Part shown: piece by piece, positions 52,550 to 64,000 of the stretch
Position numbering within the stretch: position 1 is the stretch's first letter
Layout of the letters: each line of letters opens with the position of its first letter
Assembly (NCBI RefSeq): GCF_030272615.1
Contig: NC_081414.1
Location: 47,294,501 to 47,358,500 of the forward strand
DNA length: 64,000 nt
From: Cryptomeria japonica
Taxonomy: Eukaryota; Streptophyta; Pinopsida; Cupressales; Cupressaceae
Reading direction: 5' to 3'
Notes under the pieces: model-generated
The model's input: the letters and a program-made list of their open reading frames with translations, nothing else
Told to the model about the DNA's origin: nothing
The model's database searches: none
Program-made: the position numbers and the translations under genes

Positions 52550-54904
52550 GAACTAGGTATTGACCAAGATGTGTGAGACTAGATGAAAATGGAAAGAGTA
52601 TGGAAGACCAAGAGTTGGATGGAATGTACATGAATCTGAGGTGTACTTGCAATGTCCAAAGTGTAAGACCAAGTATGTATGTAGTAGAGTAGGTGTGGCT
52701 TCCAAAGAGATGATAGTTTCTCTTGATGAGGTAAGTTGACCTTGACTCTAAGTAAGACCAAATGAGACCCAAAGGTGATAGACCTTGATGAGGGACCACT
52801 TAGCAAAATGTTGTTGTATGTAATGTGTTGACAAAGTATGATGAGGACAAGCAAGTGACCTTTTGACTCACGTTTAGACAAATGTGAATGTAATGTAAGG
52901 TGTGAAGCAATGATGGACTTTGTGAGACCCAAAGATAGGTTGAATGCTAGATGAAAACCCCAGAGAGATAACCTAGGAAGCTCAATAAGTCTGAAACTGA
53001 CTGTTTTTGTTTGTTGAATTATGAAAGTTTTCAATCCTGAAGACAGACATGCCTATATAATTTACAGACGCTTCTGTCAGACATAGATGCACTTAAATGA
53101 CATAGAAGTGGTTTTGTTAGACACAGACGCGTTTCTGAGATGTTGCAATGTTGCTCAAAAGACACAGACACGTTTCTGCCCTTCACAGACGCGTTTAGAT
53201 GACACAGACGCGGTTCTATTTAACACAGACGTGTTTCTGAGATTTTGTCAATGCAATGTTGATTCTAGGAACACAGACGCGTTTCTGCCCTTCACAGACA
53301 TGGTTATACAACACAGACGTGGTTATATCAGACACAGATGCGTTTCTGCAAACTTTGTGCAATTTTTCCAATCTGTGAAGTTGTTTTGTTGTGACCAAAT
53401 CTGAATGTTTAACTATTTTTCATGACAAGAGGACACAGTGTTGATGAGGACTTAATGTTTGCAAGTGTTTAGACTCAAAACGACTCAAAGAAAAGTGTGT
53501 TGTTTGATGTAAAATTGTTTTGCATACAGTTGAAGACACAAAAGACACAATGTTTTGATGTTTGGTCTTGAATGTTTGATTGTTCAAAATAAGTCAAGCA
53601 CAATTCTTATGGTTGGCCAAGACAATAGTTGTTGATCCCACATGGAGTTTCCCCTGAGGCTACGCTATTCAAAGCAGATACTTAGATGCTTGACCCCACT
53701 GGCTCCACCCTTGACACTCACTTCTTGGCGCAACCAACCATTAATCCCCATGAAAACTCCTCGTGGCGAACTTTGTATCTCTACTAAGAACTGTATGTGT
53801 GTGGGCCACTACCAGAGGTCTGACCTCCTGCCCCAACAACTAGAAGGATTTTGGCTTCTAAAAAAAAAAGGTGCTAGTAAGGGCATCCGCTTGTGTGGCC
53901 ATACATGCAACACTTTCAGCTCTGTAAATATAGAAGGCTCCCAGCCGGTAGGGGTTACACCCTACAAATGATCAAATAAATTTGATCAAATGGGTTTATG
54001 GGGAGACACAGTGTTGGTATGAACTAATTAGCACACGTTATCCATAGTTTTCACCATGGATATAGTTATTTATAGTGGTTTGGAAGAAGATGGCTTTTCT
54101 TTTGCTACCACTTGGGTCATTCTCTCCTCACTAGTAGTCCTAATGACCACACGGGGAGATAGGCCCTCTAAAGATTGAACAAAAAGAGCCTATTGCTCAA
54201 GACACAAAAGACAATGGTTCAATTTTAGTGCACCAATTGAAGTGTTTGCTAATCTACGAAAATAAGGCACACAATAAATATCAAAAACCCTTGCTAAGGT
54301 CCTGCAATAAAGATCTATTAGTAGTCTGGATTGTTTGAAATAATCACCCCTTCCTGCAATCACACAAGTTAGGTAAATTTTAAATCCAAAAGACTTTGTG
54401 AAATAGGGGCCTTCAACAAAACAATTTTTCTTTCAAGACAAGCTGCACCAATTTCATTAGCTAGATCTAAAGATGTTAGCTAAAAAATAAACCAGATCTG
54501 AAATCCGAGTGACAAAAAACTAAATCTATGAAACCAAAAATGCAACAACCAAACACAAACACAGTTGTCACAGACACATATGCTGTGAGAATACACAGAC
54601 GCACCTAGATCTGACATTGACACAACTCTCGAACGTAGATGCATTTCCCTAATGCAGACGTGCCTGAAGACTTCATAGACGCAACTATAGAACACAGACA
54701 TGTTTCCTGAAATCTGCAAAAAATAAAATAAAATATTATCGAAGACGCAAACGCGGTTCCAGATGTCATAGACGTGGTAGAGAATTAAAAAAGCGATCCA
54801 AAAGTGCGCAGATGCGAAAATATCAAAATGTTGTCGGAAATGTCAGATCTGCAACTTCAAAACAAAATCTGCAACAAAAGATGTTAAATGCAAAAGGGAC
54901 AAGA
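52550..54904 (-). other. 5' leader of element B with inverted CACAGACGCG clusters
   Basis: A 2.35-kb untranslated stretch between primer site and gag ATG. No supported gene. On the + strand, CACAGACGCG-like motifs cluster at 53040-53345 (about 13 units, many followed by TTTCTG) and 54540-54790. Element E has only about 150 bases here. Confidence 0.65.
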
Positions 54905-54922
54905 GTCCCACCGGGCGTGCCA
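54905..54922 (-). promoter_or_regulatory. Primer-binding site, element B
   Basis: TGGCACGCCCGGTGGGAC on the minus strand, three bases inside the 5' LTR. It starts with the complement of CCA; I do not assign the tRNA. Confidence 0.85.
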
Positions 54923-54925
54923 AAA

Positions 54926-55710
54926 TGTATATGGTGAAAATGGAAACAACAATGTTGAAAGACTAAATGAATTCAACCACAAAACCGTAGCCTAACAACA
55001 ACAAAGATCCACCATAACATATGAAGATTACCTAAGACAATGCAAATCAAATGAAATCAAAAAGATTATACCATCACTTGTCCAATAGGGTTTGAATCTC
55101 CATTCTTCCTATCTCCATTGATCTTGCTTGATATATTTGCTCTCAGATTTTATGTGCACAAGAGCTCAACAAAGAACGGAAATGTGGTTGCAAGTAGGAT
55201 CGCATATGAAAGTGCAAAAGACGTAGTGTAGTCTAGTGCGTAATTGAGTTAGTCAGGGTTTGATAATGAAGGAAGCATCTCCTTATATAGAAGACACTAT
55301 ATGAAATGGAGGGATAATATTGAGAGGTGTAAAAGATAAATGGTCGACTATGATTAAAGGGTAGGTAAAAGAAATAATAAAATAATGAGAGGGTAGGTAG
55401 TGTATGAATTAAGAGATGAATGACATGTGTCATGGGTGGAAAAGGCTAATGAATTAATTAAATAAATAAAGATTTATTTAATTAATAGAAGAAGTGGGAT
55501 CAATTAAATAAATAAGATATTTATTTAATTTAGGAAAATGATATGTTAAATAAATAAATGTATTTATTTAAATGAGAAATAAGGCTAGAAGAGGATAAAT
55601 GAATTAATTAAATAAATAAAGATTTATTTAATTAATAGAAGAATTAGGCTAAAATAATTAAATAAATAAAATATTTATTTAATTAGACATGACAATTTTA
55701 GGTGTCTATA
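54926..55710 (-). mobile_element. 5' LTR of element B (785 bp)
   Basis: Minus strand begins TATAGACACC (first CA/TG base changed) and ends CATATACA. TATA box CTATATAAGG at about 55281-55290. Five AT-rich palindromes lie at 55450-55690 in the U3 start. Confidence 0.95.
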
Positions 55711-57709
55711 GTATGTGTGCAAGTTGAATGTGGAAAAGTTGAAGGCAATTGGACAAAGAAGACACAGGCTATAGAGTGGTAAAGGCATTGGGAAAATAGT
55801 GAAGACTAAGAAAAAGTGCAGTTGTAGTAAACACACCATGTTAGTCGCACATAATTATAGGTATAACATAACACGCTATGTTATCACTCACATCATGTTA
55901 GTTGTATGCAGTTACCGGTGTAGCATAACACACCGTGTCTATTGCTATGGTCTCTGCACATCCGCAAGGTGTAATTCCATCATTAACAGATCATCCACAA
56001 ATTTGTAGGTAGAAGGAGAGTGTTATGTATCTCCACATGTCTACACGCTTTGATGACCAAGTCATTTGCAGACTTGCTGGTAGATGGGTACACAACCTCC
56101 ACTACTTTACAGGTCAACTCACTGTCTGCTAGGTCACTTGTAGACTTGCAAAGAAAGAAGAAGTGTTGACGCAACCTTGCACACGTGGATCCCACTTTAG
56201 TCAAGTTGTTTGTGGTAAGGATGCAATGGGTGGACCCCACCTCAACCATGTTAGAGACGTTAGAGTAGTAAGGAAGAACTCCGTAGGTCCACTAGAAGCA
56301 ACTACTTAGCTATCTACAAAATTGCGGAAAAGGGTATGGCTTCCACAACTCCATAGTCAATGGTCAAAGGAGCGCTATGGAACTTGCGGAACTGCGGTGC
56401 ACATAACACATAGAAATGTCATTGCTATTTTACAAGTCAACACTTTGTGTTGACCAAGGTGGCTGCTAAACCACAAATGATGCACATAACACGTAGAGTT
56501 AGTTGGGATTATGATGATGTCGATAGAAAAGTTGCCCATGTGAACATTGACCAAATGCGACCCAATGACGATAATGGAGAAGTTGTTGGCGTGGCAGGTA
56601 CGAGATAGATCAAAAGAAAAGACCTTGCCAACAAAGAATAGCTATGTGGACACACACAAAACAATAGTTATCTGACCAATCCAGTTAGATTTCAAAGATG
56701 AAGAAGAGAGACAGTTGCATTTAATGTTGAACAAGTAGAAGATCGTTTGTGTGGCTTGAGAAGATCAGAGAAATCTTCAATTGACTAGATGAAGATTACT
56801 AAATGTAGTAATCTAAATGCTGAAAACTAATTGAAATGGAAGAGCTACAATTAATAATGGCAATAGATGCAGAAGATGAAATTGACCTATACATCATAAT
56901 GTGAATTCAATTCAGCTTCTAGTAGGAAGTTTGTTTGTTGATTTTGTGCTCAAGACAAAGAGTACAGAGTGCATGAAAAAGCACGAGCATGGTTGTTGAA
57001 AGAGTGTAGTGTGTGGTGATGAAAAACATATAGAAAAGAGCAGAGACCAATGAAGGAGTGAAGAAAACTGACGCAAAGAGCAGAAACCAGAAACTAGATA
57101 ATAGAGTGCAGAGGCAGATAACATAGAAGGTTATTCACACAAAGTGTGACAGAGAGAGAGGACTGAATCAAGTAGAGATTAGAGAGTGTCATGTAGAGAT
57201 AAGGGGAGGACAGAGAGTAGAAGCTAGGGTTGAATAGTAGAGATCAAAGGGAAGAGGAGAGATCTTAGAGTGTCAACATAACACAACAACAAAGCAAGCA
57301 TAACATTGTTTATCAGTGAGTTACAAAGTTTCATTTGTAATAAGGTGTCTAAATTGTATTAATTCATTGTATGTCATCTGAGTGGGTGCTCAAATTAGGG
57401 GTAGGTTCTACTTTGAGTTGGTGCTCATAAAAATTAGGGGTTGGTGCCCATAAACATTATAATTAAAATATTTTCTTTGTGAGGTTGCATTAGAGTAGTA
57501 TACTCTAGCAACATTTCTTACTGAGGTTTTTCCCCATCATTGTTTTTCCTCGTACACACCATGTTATGCATATCTAATGTGCATGTGTGTTTAATGTTTC
57601 ATTTTAATATTCTTTCCCTCTGACTTTAGTGCTTTCTTACTTTAAAATCGAGTTTTTAAAGATTCACTAATTCACACCCTGCTCTTAGTGGTCCATCTAT
57701 GTTCCTTCA
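55711..57709 (+). mobile_element. 3' LTR of element C, right part
   Basis: Continues the copia LTR from GTATGTGTGCAAGTTGAATG, matches 31410-33480 with visible substitutions, and ends GTTCCTTCA at 57709. Confidence 0.92.
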
Positions 57710-57714
57710 TAGTG

Positions 57715-58529
57715 AAATTATCATATCTATGATATTTTTTATTTTAGTTTGTGCTTACATAGGTAAAACCATCTTAATATAATAGCATATCAATAAGTGG
57801 AAAAGTCTTGTGTTAGACTTGGTCAGTGATTGAGTTCCTACTTATCTTGATTTCATCTTATTTGTGCTAGTATCAATACATTCACCACCTATTCATATTC
57901 ATTTCACCTTGGTTATGATTTGTTTCCATATATTTGTTGTCTACAGAAGATAATCAATTTATCCCTAGGGATAACTTTTATGTTTCTCAAAATTTACTTA
58001 TGTTAATCATGAAGAGTTCAATAATGATCTCTAAGTCCCAAGTGATCAAATTCAAATTGTAACTTTCCCACCCCTCTTTATTCGTGTTTATAGGTGAACT
58101 AAACATACATTTCGCATGACATGTTGTTCTTTCTTGGTATTTATACAAATTCATTTGGCAGTTAAACATATCATGATAGGATTAGGCAATTGCTAGAATA
58201 TTTACATCCAAATTCAATAGTATTGAAGGAACCGGTTTTAGATCATAATATATGCCATTTGCATGTTCACAAATATTATCTTCAACTATTCATCTTATGA
58301 TTGATTTAATCTAGGTTTTTTTTATTTAGAACTCTAATCACCTATTAAGTTGACAAGATTGTTAGTCATATTTATAAATACAATAGAAATAATTCAAATC
58401 TAATTTGGACACATCAATATTTTCAAGTTAATTGATGTTTTTAACTTATATTCCTTATCTTTGTTAAATTTAATTCATTATTCTTCAAAAATTTGACTAA
58501 TAAGTTACATTTTTATTGCAAAGATAAAA

Positions 58530-58565
<36 letters not shown>

Positions 58566-59499
58566 ATTTTTTATTTTAGTGCTTTGGTTTATAAATGTGA
58601 TTTTTGATAACTTTTAAATATATAAATTATTAATTTATCTTTAATCTTATACTCTACATGTAAACCAAGACCATATCACTTCTAGGTACTTATAGTTATA
58701 CTAATTCATGATTGTTTGTCCCTCTTGGCCATTAATGTGTCATATACCAATCCTCTTGGCAATATTTAACATGATAAGATCTCTCAAGTTCAAAAATTAT
58801 TTTTCTTGTGCAAATTCTTATCATTTATTTATCACAAATATTATTATATCTCTAATAATTAGAATTAATGAAAATGAATTATAAAGTAGGTTTCTAATAA
58901 AAATAAACATAACTACACATGACAAGAATAACAAAGTATTTGGAACCAACACACTAAAATTAGAACACCATGAATGTTTGATAGAAGAAAACTCATTTAA
59001 CAATTGTTTTCACACAACATGTTTGATAAGATCACTCACCACCAGTGAGGGCATCAAACTTTTGCACATAAATTCAAAGTTTGTTTCAATGAGGGCATCA
59101 AAATTTTACCCACAAATTTTATCATCTTGCTAAATGTCACAATTTTCTAGGTTAGCCTAACCCCCAATACTAATATGCACTATATATACAATATCTAAGT
59201 AGCCATGTAGCCTAAAGGAAAACCACAAACTATAATGGATAAAAATATAATTTTATACATAGACCACATGAAATATAACATTTTTGGAGTGCTTCATATT
59301 TGAGTACTATAGCTTGAGGAATAGAATATTGCTACAATAGGCAAGGACACACAAATTTGGGCCTAGGAAGAGGGCACAAGCTTGAAAAATTCAATTCCAT
59401 CTGAGAAAATAAGTAGGTCTTTTTGAAGCAAGCAACCAATCTAGAGGTGGGACCTTGAAGGGCTAGAGGTTAGTGTATTGAATATTTTTTTCTTTAAAC
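57715..59499. other. AT-rich stretch right of element C
   Basis: No gene or element boundary recognised. Two similar GAGGGCATCAAA segments lie at 59047 and 59092. Confidence 0.4.
58534..58562. repeat. TA dinucleotide microsatellite
   Basis: About 14 uninterrupted TA units. Confidence 0.95.
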
Positions 59500-60017
59500 A
59501 TGATTTTTCCTATCTAGTTTGCAAATATCTATATTTTATGGTAAACATAAGCTACAAAACAATTAATGTTAAAGCATTCATAATTTATGAGCCAAAACTC
59601 TGTAGGTGTAGATAGGTGACAACCACCAAAATCATTGCAAGTCCAAAATAGCTTCCACAAGAGAGAATGGAAAGATAGCTTGCATAATAAGAATGAATGA
59701 CTGGATTTGGTTGAATATGAAATGTATGATGAGAGGGACTTTCTTATAAAGGAAAGGTGAGAGGTAGGATTACACAAGATGTTGGCATGTGTCTTAATCA
59801 TATGCAATGAGACAACTACCCTCGATACAAACATTAAATACATTATGTGAATATTAAATGGCTAGATAACTAAAAGTGAATGAGGTGAACATAATCCTTG
59901 GGCATTATAACTAACTTCTAGATTTCCACCTAGGACCTAAGGAAACTTAACATTTGAATAGGTTCCCACTAATGACTAGTTAGAAAATAACCTTATTTAC
60001 ACTAACACTCCCTTAAG
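59500..60017 (-). mobile_element. Element H: copia-type LTR start plus polypurine tract (boundary uncertain)
   Basis: On the minus strand CTTAAGGGAG (60017-60008) is followed by TGTTAGTGTAAATAAGG, a polypurine tract and LTR start. A TATA-like TTTATAAG lies at 59751-59744 on the same strand. The far LTR end was not found; 59500 is a guess. 60018-60245 would be H's interior. Confidence 0.5.
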
Positions 60018-60245
60018 TGCAACTTAGGGAGATGCAATTGTTATTGCAAATGATGCAAGATGCACAGTGATGATGGATCTCAACAACTATGCCATGTTAG
60101 GTACCCATGTACAAAGTAAATACAATTTCTCACAAAAGGAGAAAATGAGAAAAACTATTAAGACAAAACTCCTCTCCAAAAGAGAGCAAAGATGTAATCA
60201 AGGATCGTATGGAGAAATCATTGATACCCCCCAATAACTACATCA

Positions 60246-61400
60246 TGTTGGAATCAATGAACATTGAGTGGGGGAGGGTGAATCGATGTTTCACAATTTA
60301 CTAACTTGTTAAGTTTACTCTTAAACCACCAGATGCATAATAATGAAAGTAAAGTGCAGAAACATAAAGCAGTCAAGCACACAACCATAACGCCAAGAAT
60401 TTTACGTAGAAACCAAAAAAGGGGAAAAACATAGTGGGATTTGAACCCACAATATTATTATACTATGGCTAGAAGTATGATAATATTACATAAGGGGAAT
60501 GCACTTGCATTTAGGCACACTGCCTAGAGCTCACTGCTCAAATACAAAATAGGGCTTCAACCCGAAGGAAGTATCACTACCTTACAAGTGATTAAAATTT
60601 ATTATAATAATGAATGAACTAAAGTACAACATCTACATATGCCAAAAAGAAGTTCTCGTTTGGCTCAAAGTGACTTCTGCAACTGTTCTTCTTATCTGCT
60701 TTGTTTTCTTGCTCTGTCATATACCAGAGCACCTAAACCTTCAATAACAGTTACTAGAATTTGCACATTCGTTCTTACAGACTTCTCATAGTCCTTATCA
60801 TGCCTCAAAATACTCAAATGAATCAATCTTATATATCTGCATCAACAAAATAAATCATTTATTATGTCGACTTCCAAAAACTGAATAACACGCAACATGA
60901 AACATGTAACGTTAAGTCGTCTCAATCCACCCACAAAACCATATGCATACCTAAACATAATGATAAAAAGCTTCACACAAGTCATCCCAATCACCTTGAA
61001 CACAAAACCAATCATTGAAATCAACCCTAAGATTCCGCAACGCACATTACACCAAAATAGCTCTGTTCTAATTGAATTACCAGATACTGCACCTTCAATC
61101 TTTCTTATGAATCAACACCGGATATTAGGATCACAAGATAAGATGCCTCGAACCTCGAATCATCTTCCTTTATCACCACAACCAAAATTACACCACAAAA
61201 ATTAAGATGTGCTCAATGATCTCATGCTCTACCGGTTATTGTATTCCACCTTCTAGACTTATGCCTCATGAACAATATGACTTCCGGTAAATTAAATCTA
61301 TGTACATCGGATATGATTTTTGAACTAGTTTTCCATCAATGACAACACCTAAGCATTAATCATGCATCAATATTCACCGAAACAATGTCTCTTGCCAAAA
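60246..61400 (-). mobile_element. 3' LTR of element G, Ty1/copia (1,155 bp)
   Basis: The + strand begins TGTTGGAATC, so the minus-strand LTR ends ...CCAACA; near that end is a C/T-rich CACCCTCCCCCACTC as in other copia LTRs. The other end reads TTTTGGCAAGAGAC on the minus strand, where TGTTGGC is usual, just after a purine tract. CATCA (60241-60245) is the expected target-site copy; its partner lies beyond 64000. Confidence 0.7.
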
Positions 61401-61662
61401 ATCTCCCCCTTTGGCATTGATGGAAACATTGTGAAAAATGAACTGTACACTCAAAGCTGCAAAACTTCAAAATTTCAAACTCTCCCAAAACTCTCCAAAA
61501 CTCTACAAGATCCCCTTGAGGATTTTTGCCATTTTTCACTCCACTCTCTCCCCCTTTGACAACAATGCCAAATATATGATTCTGCCAAAACTTATGTATA
61601 GTTGTTTACAAAAAAATGAAAATATCTGCAAAAATTATCATTAGGAACAACAAATGGTTATC
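61401..61662 (-). promoter_or_regulatory. Polypurine tracts of element G
   Basis: CCAAAGGGGGAGAT touches the LTR (61413-61401), and a second CAAAGGGGGAGAGAG lies at about 61560-61546. The repeated tract resembles element C. Otherwise noncoding. Confidence 0.65.
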
Positions 61663-64000
61663 TCATGCCTTCTTCAAACTATCCAAAATATTGATAATCA
61701 TGTTGAAAAGATATGTGAGCATCTCTGCACCCTGTCTGTTTGTTAGAACACTCTTATTCAGAGAATCCTTTATATCTTGCATACTTCTCGTCAAAGAATC
61801 TATTCGGGGAGTGATAAGACTCCTCACTACTTCTACTCTACCCAAAATTTTGTCCTTCTCCCAGTTTAAACTCTTAATCTTATCCAATATACTCAAAACT
61901 TGTGGTTCAAAACTACTAGCCAGGACTGATTGGGGTGCATATGACTAAGATATGCTAGCAAGCTTCCCTTCACATTCTTTTATTTTCTTGTCAATGTCTA
62001 TACTAAACTTTGGCAAAATTAGACATTTGTATATTTGACCACCCTTATCTAGTGTATCTTGAATGCCCTTCATAGTGGTTATTAAACTGACCCTATCACT
62101 CTCAATCATCTTCAAAGATGTTTCCAATGTCTTGGCATTAAACTGATTCAAAGCTCTAGTATCTGCTTCTTTCTCCAAAGATTCAAAATGAGATTCTACA
62201 ACATTCAACATACTTCTAAGCTTACCAAAGGGATTATCAGTTGTGTCTAGTATAAAAAAATTGCAAAATTCTGTCCAATACATCTCCTGCCCAATGTTAT
62301 TAACTCTTTCTCTGTGGTATGGGACTTGAGTAGGTCCTCACTGGATTTAGCTTGTGCAAGCATTGCTAACTTTAATGCTTGAATTGGACATAAAGAACTC
62401 AAATCAATAGGCCCTTGAGAAAAATCATCTGAATCAGTAACAACTTGTTTTCCTTTGTCAGCAACAGTGTCTCTTGTCACTGTCACTAGAGCCTGATCAT
62501 CCTTCTCCTCTCCTTTCTCCTTTCCTACTACCTCTGAACTCGCATCTTCTTCTCCCTTCTCTACATCATATGTCTCTTCAGTTACCTTTTCTGAAACAAC
62601 TTCTATCACAGGAGGATCATGTACAACTTCACCAGAGTTATCAACATTAGCATTATTAGGATCATCTGCAACTATGGTTTGTTCATTTGATTGCCTTGCC
62701 AGAATGGTTTTCTTAGAAGATTGATCTTTTTCCTTATTCAAAACGACTGCATGCACTTCTGAAATAGATGTGTCCTATAATTGTTCTCCTAGTTGAGTGT
62801 AATCATGTGCTGGATTCACATCATATTTGTGATCTATAAAAAATTATCTCAAAATTACTTTCGTCTCTTTAGTCACTTCATCTATTTTATTGAGCATGAT
62901 TTTATTGACTCTCTTCTTTCTTTGGAATCTCTCCTTAGCAAGCTTTGATAATCTAACAACTTTGGTTTTAGAAATTACAAAAGATAAATTCACCAATACA
63001 TATTCCTTGATTCTTTCATCCTCTAAACTTGTTGTATGCCTCCTTGCATCCAAAATATCATACAATTACTTTAGAATCATATACTGTATAATTGCTTCCT
63101 CAATAGCTCTCTGGTCTTTATCATCAAAATTCTCATAATATATAGGTATGTTTTTCAAATTTCCTTCCTTTATCACTTCATCAATTATTTCATTTACTGT
63201 CTTTGGAGGGGAAACAACATAATTACCTTCCAATTTTCCTAACTTCAGAGCTTCATCTATTTCAGATTTTTGTTTCTTTCTTGCTTTGGCTCTACCGTAT
63301 GGCTCAGCTTTAGCTCTTGGTTTATTTGCTAGCTGGGCTCCACCGGATTGAGGCTTCTTGACTACCTTAGCATAGGTAGTTGTATTCTTTACCTCTTTCA
63401 CTGCTTCATCAGATTCTGTTTCAACATCCTCAACAATGGTTGCAACATATTCTCCTTGTGGCTTCTCCTTCTTCCTTTTCTCAACTCCACCAGATGACTT
63501 GGCTTGTGGCTTGGGTGGAGGGATAGGCTTTTGAACATAGTAGGTGGGTGTAGACTAGGATTTCCTTGGCTTGGATTTCTTGGGAGGAGTGGAGACTGGT
63601 TTTGATTTATTAGGCTTCACCATGTCTTCCTCCTTCAGCATATTTTGCTCCCTAGCCCTTTGCACAACATCTTTTTATATACCCATTTGTTCAACAAGCT
63701 CTTCAACTTCCTTTCTAACTTTCCTCTTCCTTGTTGGCTCAATAAATTTCTTATGCAGATCAAGATATTTCTCTTTGTAGGTACCAAACATTTCCTCCTT
63801 TTCATCTACTGGTTTACTCAACAGGTGTTGAGCATATGTGGCGAGTGTATTTCCATCTATCTCATACCCCATGGGAATGATCCAAATGGTTCTACGTTCA
63901 ACTACCTCCATGTGGCATTGGTCTTTGTCTACCATAAAGAAGATTTTGTTCTCATATTTCTCAACAATACGTTTTGGTGTCCTCTCTCTGCTCTGCATCA
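61663..64000 (-). pseudogene. Large extra open reading frame before the 3' LTR of element G, unrecognised product
   Basis: One frame from the window edge to about 62250, then a frameshift and a second frame to TGA/TAG at 61663, roughly 770 codons. Stops at 63675, about 63560, 63066, 62844 and about 62775 are TAA or TAG. The product is hydrophilic: basic stretches (RKRKVRKEVEELVEQ; GRAKARKKQKSE), a long acidic Val/Glu/Asp middle (62500-62750) and a helical C-terminal part (SLEKEADTRALNQFN; MQDIKDSLNKSVL) that may form coiled coils. No membrane segment, protease, RT or integrase motif. Its place just before the polypurine tract and LTR fits the extra (env-like) frame known downstream of pol in Sireviruses, but similarity to that protein is not shown. 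N-terminus outside the window. Confidence 0.6.

Larger units (their letters stand above)
39460..55710 (-). mobile_element. Element B: complete 16,251-bp Tat-type Ty3/gypsy retrotransposon
   Basis: Two LTRs, primer-binding site, gag, protease, G-patch-like segment, RT, RNase H, second RNase H, integrase, antisense PMD gene and polypurine tract are all present. GTATG flanks it (39455-39459 and 55711-55715), and the host copia LTR sequence continues across the two sides. The LTRs look nearly identical apart from a short deletion in the 3' copy, so it is young relative to its host. Several stops and at least two frameshifts in gag-pol leave it non-autonomous now. Confidence 0.95.
31242..57709 (+). 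mobile_element. Element C: complete Ty1/copia retrotransposon (Sirevirus type), 3' LTR split by element B
   Basis: Both LTR ends are visible (TGTTGGCATTAG ... TTCCTTCA) and TAGTG lies on both sides (31237-31241, 57710-57714). Domain order gag, protease, integrase, RT, RNase H is the copia order. A tRNA-Met-like primer site, repeated polypurine tracts before the 3' LTR and a C-run near the 5' LTR end suggest the Sirevirus lineage. Without element B it is about 10.2 kb. Many stops make it inactive; the two LTRs differ more than those of B, fitting an older insertion. Confidence 0.9.

Noticed and set aside
53087-53404. 105-codon + strand frame over the CACAGACGCG cluster
   Set aside because: Its Thr/Asp/Arg repeats are simply the translated motif repeats; no start context or conserved copy.
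60425-60445. tRNA-like B box (GGGTTCAAATCCCAC on the minus strand)
   Set aside because: No A box, no cloverleaf and no acceptor pairing around it; it lies inside a copia LTR.

Overview
This window looks like plant nuclear DNA packed with nested LTR retrotransposons. I found no host gene, rRNA, tRNA or CRISPR array. The AT-rich, kilobase-long LTRs, 16-kb Ty3/gypsy elements and heavily decayed copies suit a very large plant genome; a gymnosperm such as a conifer is my guess and cannot be proven from this sequence.

Layout. (1) Positions 1-12925 hold element A (+), a Tat-type Ty3/gypsy copy whose 5' end lies outside the window. It keeps Gag, protease and the integrase tail but has no reverse transcriptase, RNase H or integrase core. 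Three later insertions with perfect 5-bp target duplications sit in it: solo LTRs at 354-1736 and 8270-9081, and a 1,991-bp TG...CA insert at 10601-12591. (2) Positions 12926-~18150 hold element D (+), an older, frameshifted Ty3/gypsy pol that A appears to have entered. (3) Positions 18584-28135 hold element E (+): a 1.66-kb 5' LTR, a primer-binding site and one uninterrupted 1,848-codon frame (five premature stops, no frameshift) with protease, G-patch-like, RT, RNase H, a second RNase H and integrase, but no recognisable Gag capsid. It is cut by a 500-N assembly gap. (4) Positions 28636-30600 hold element F, a wrecked Ty3/gypsy protease/RT remnant. (5) Positions 31242-57709 hold element C (+), a complete Ty1/copia element of Sirevirus type with target duplication TAGTG. 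Its 3' LTR is split by (6) element B at 39460-55710 (-), a complete 16,251-bp Tat-type element with target duplication GTATG and two very similar LTRs. (7) From 59.5 kb to the end are two minus-strand copia remnants: H (LTR plus polypurine tract) and G (LTR, polypurine tract and a large extra open reading frame running off the window).

The standout is a gene carried antisense to pol, between integrase and the 3' LTR, in A, B and E. It encodes a plant mobile domain (PMD, MAIN/MAIL1-like) protein. In A and B it has its own TATA box, a 66-nt first exon of identical length, and matching splice donor and acceptor. These Tat-type elements therefore look like two-gene units: a sense gag-pol driven by the LTR, and a convergent spliced PMD gene with an independent promoter. 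All copies here are broken, largely by stops of the C-to-T/G-to-A type expected from cytosine methylation, so the window records decayed, probably silenced elements.
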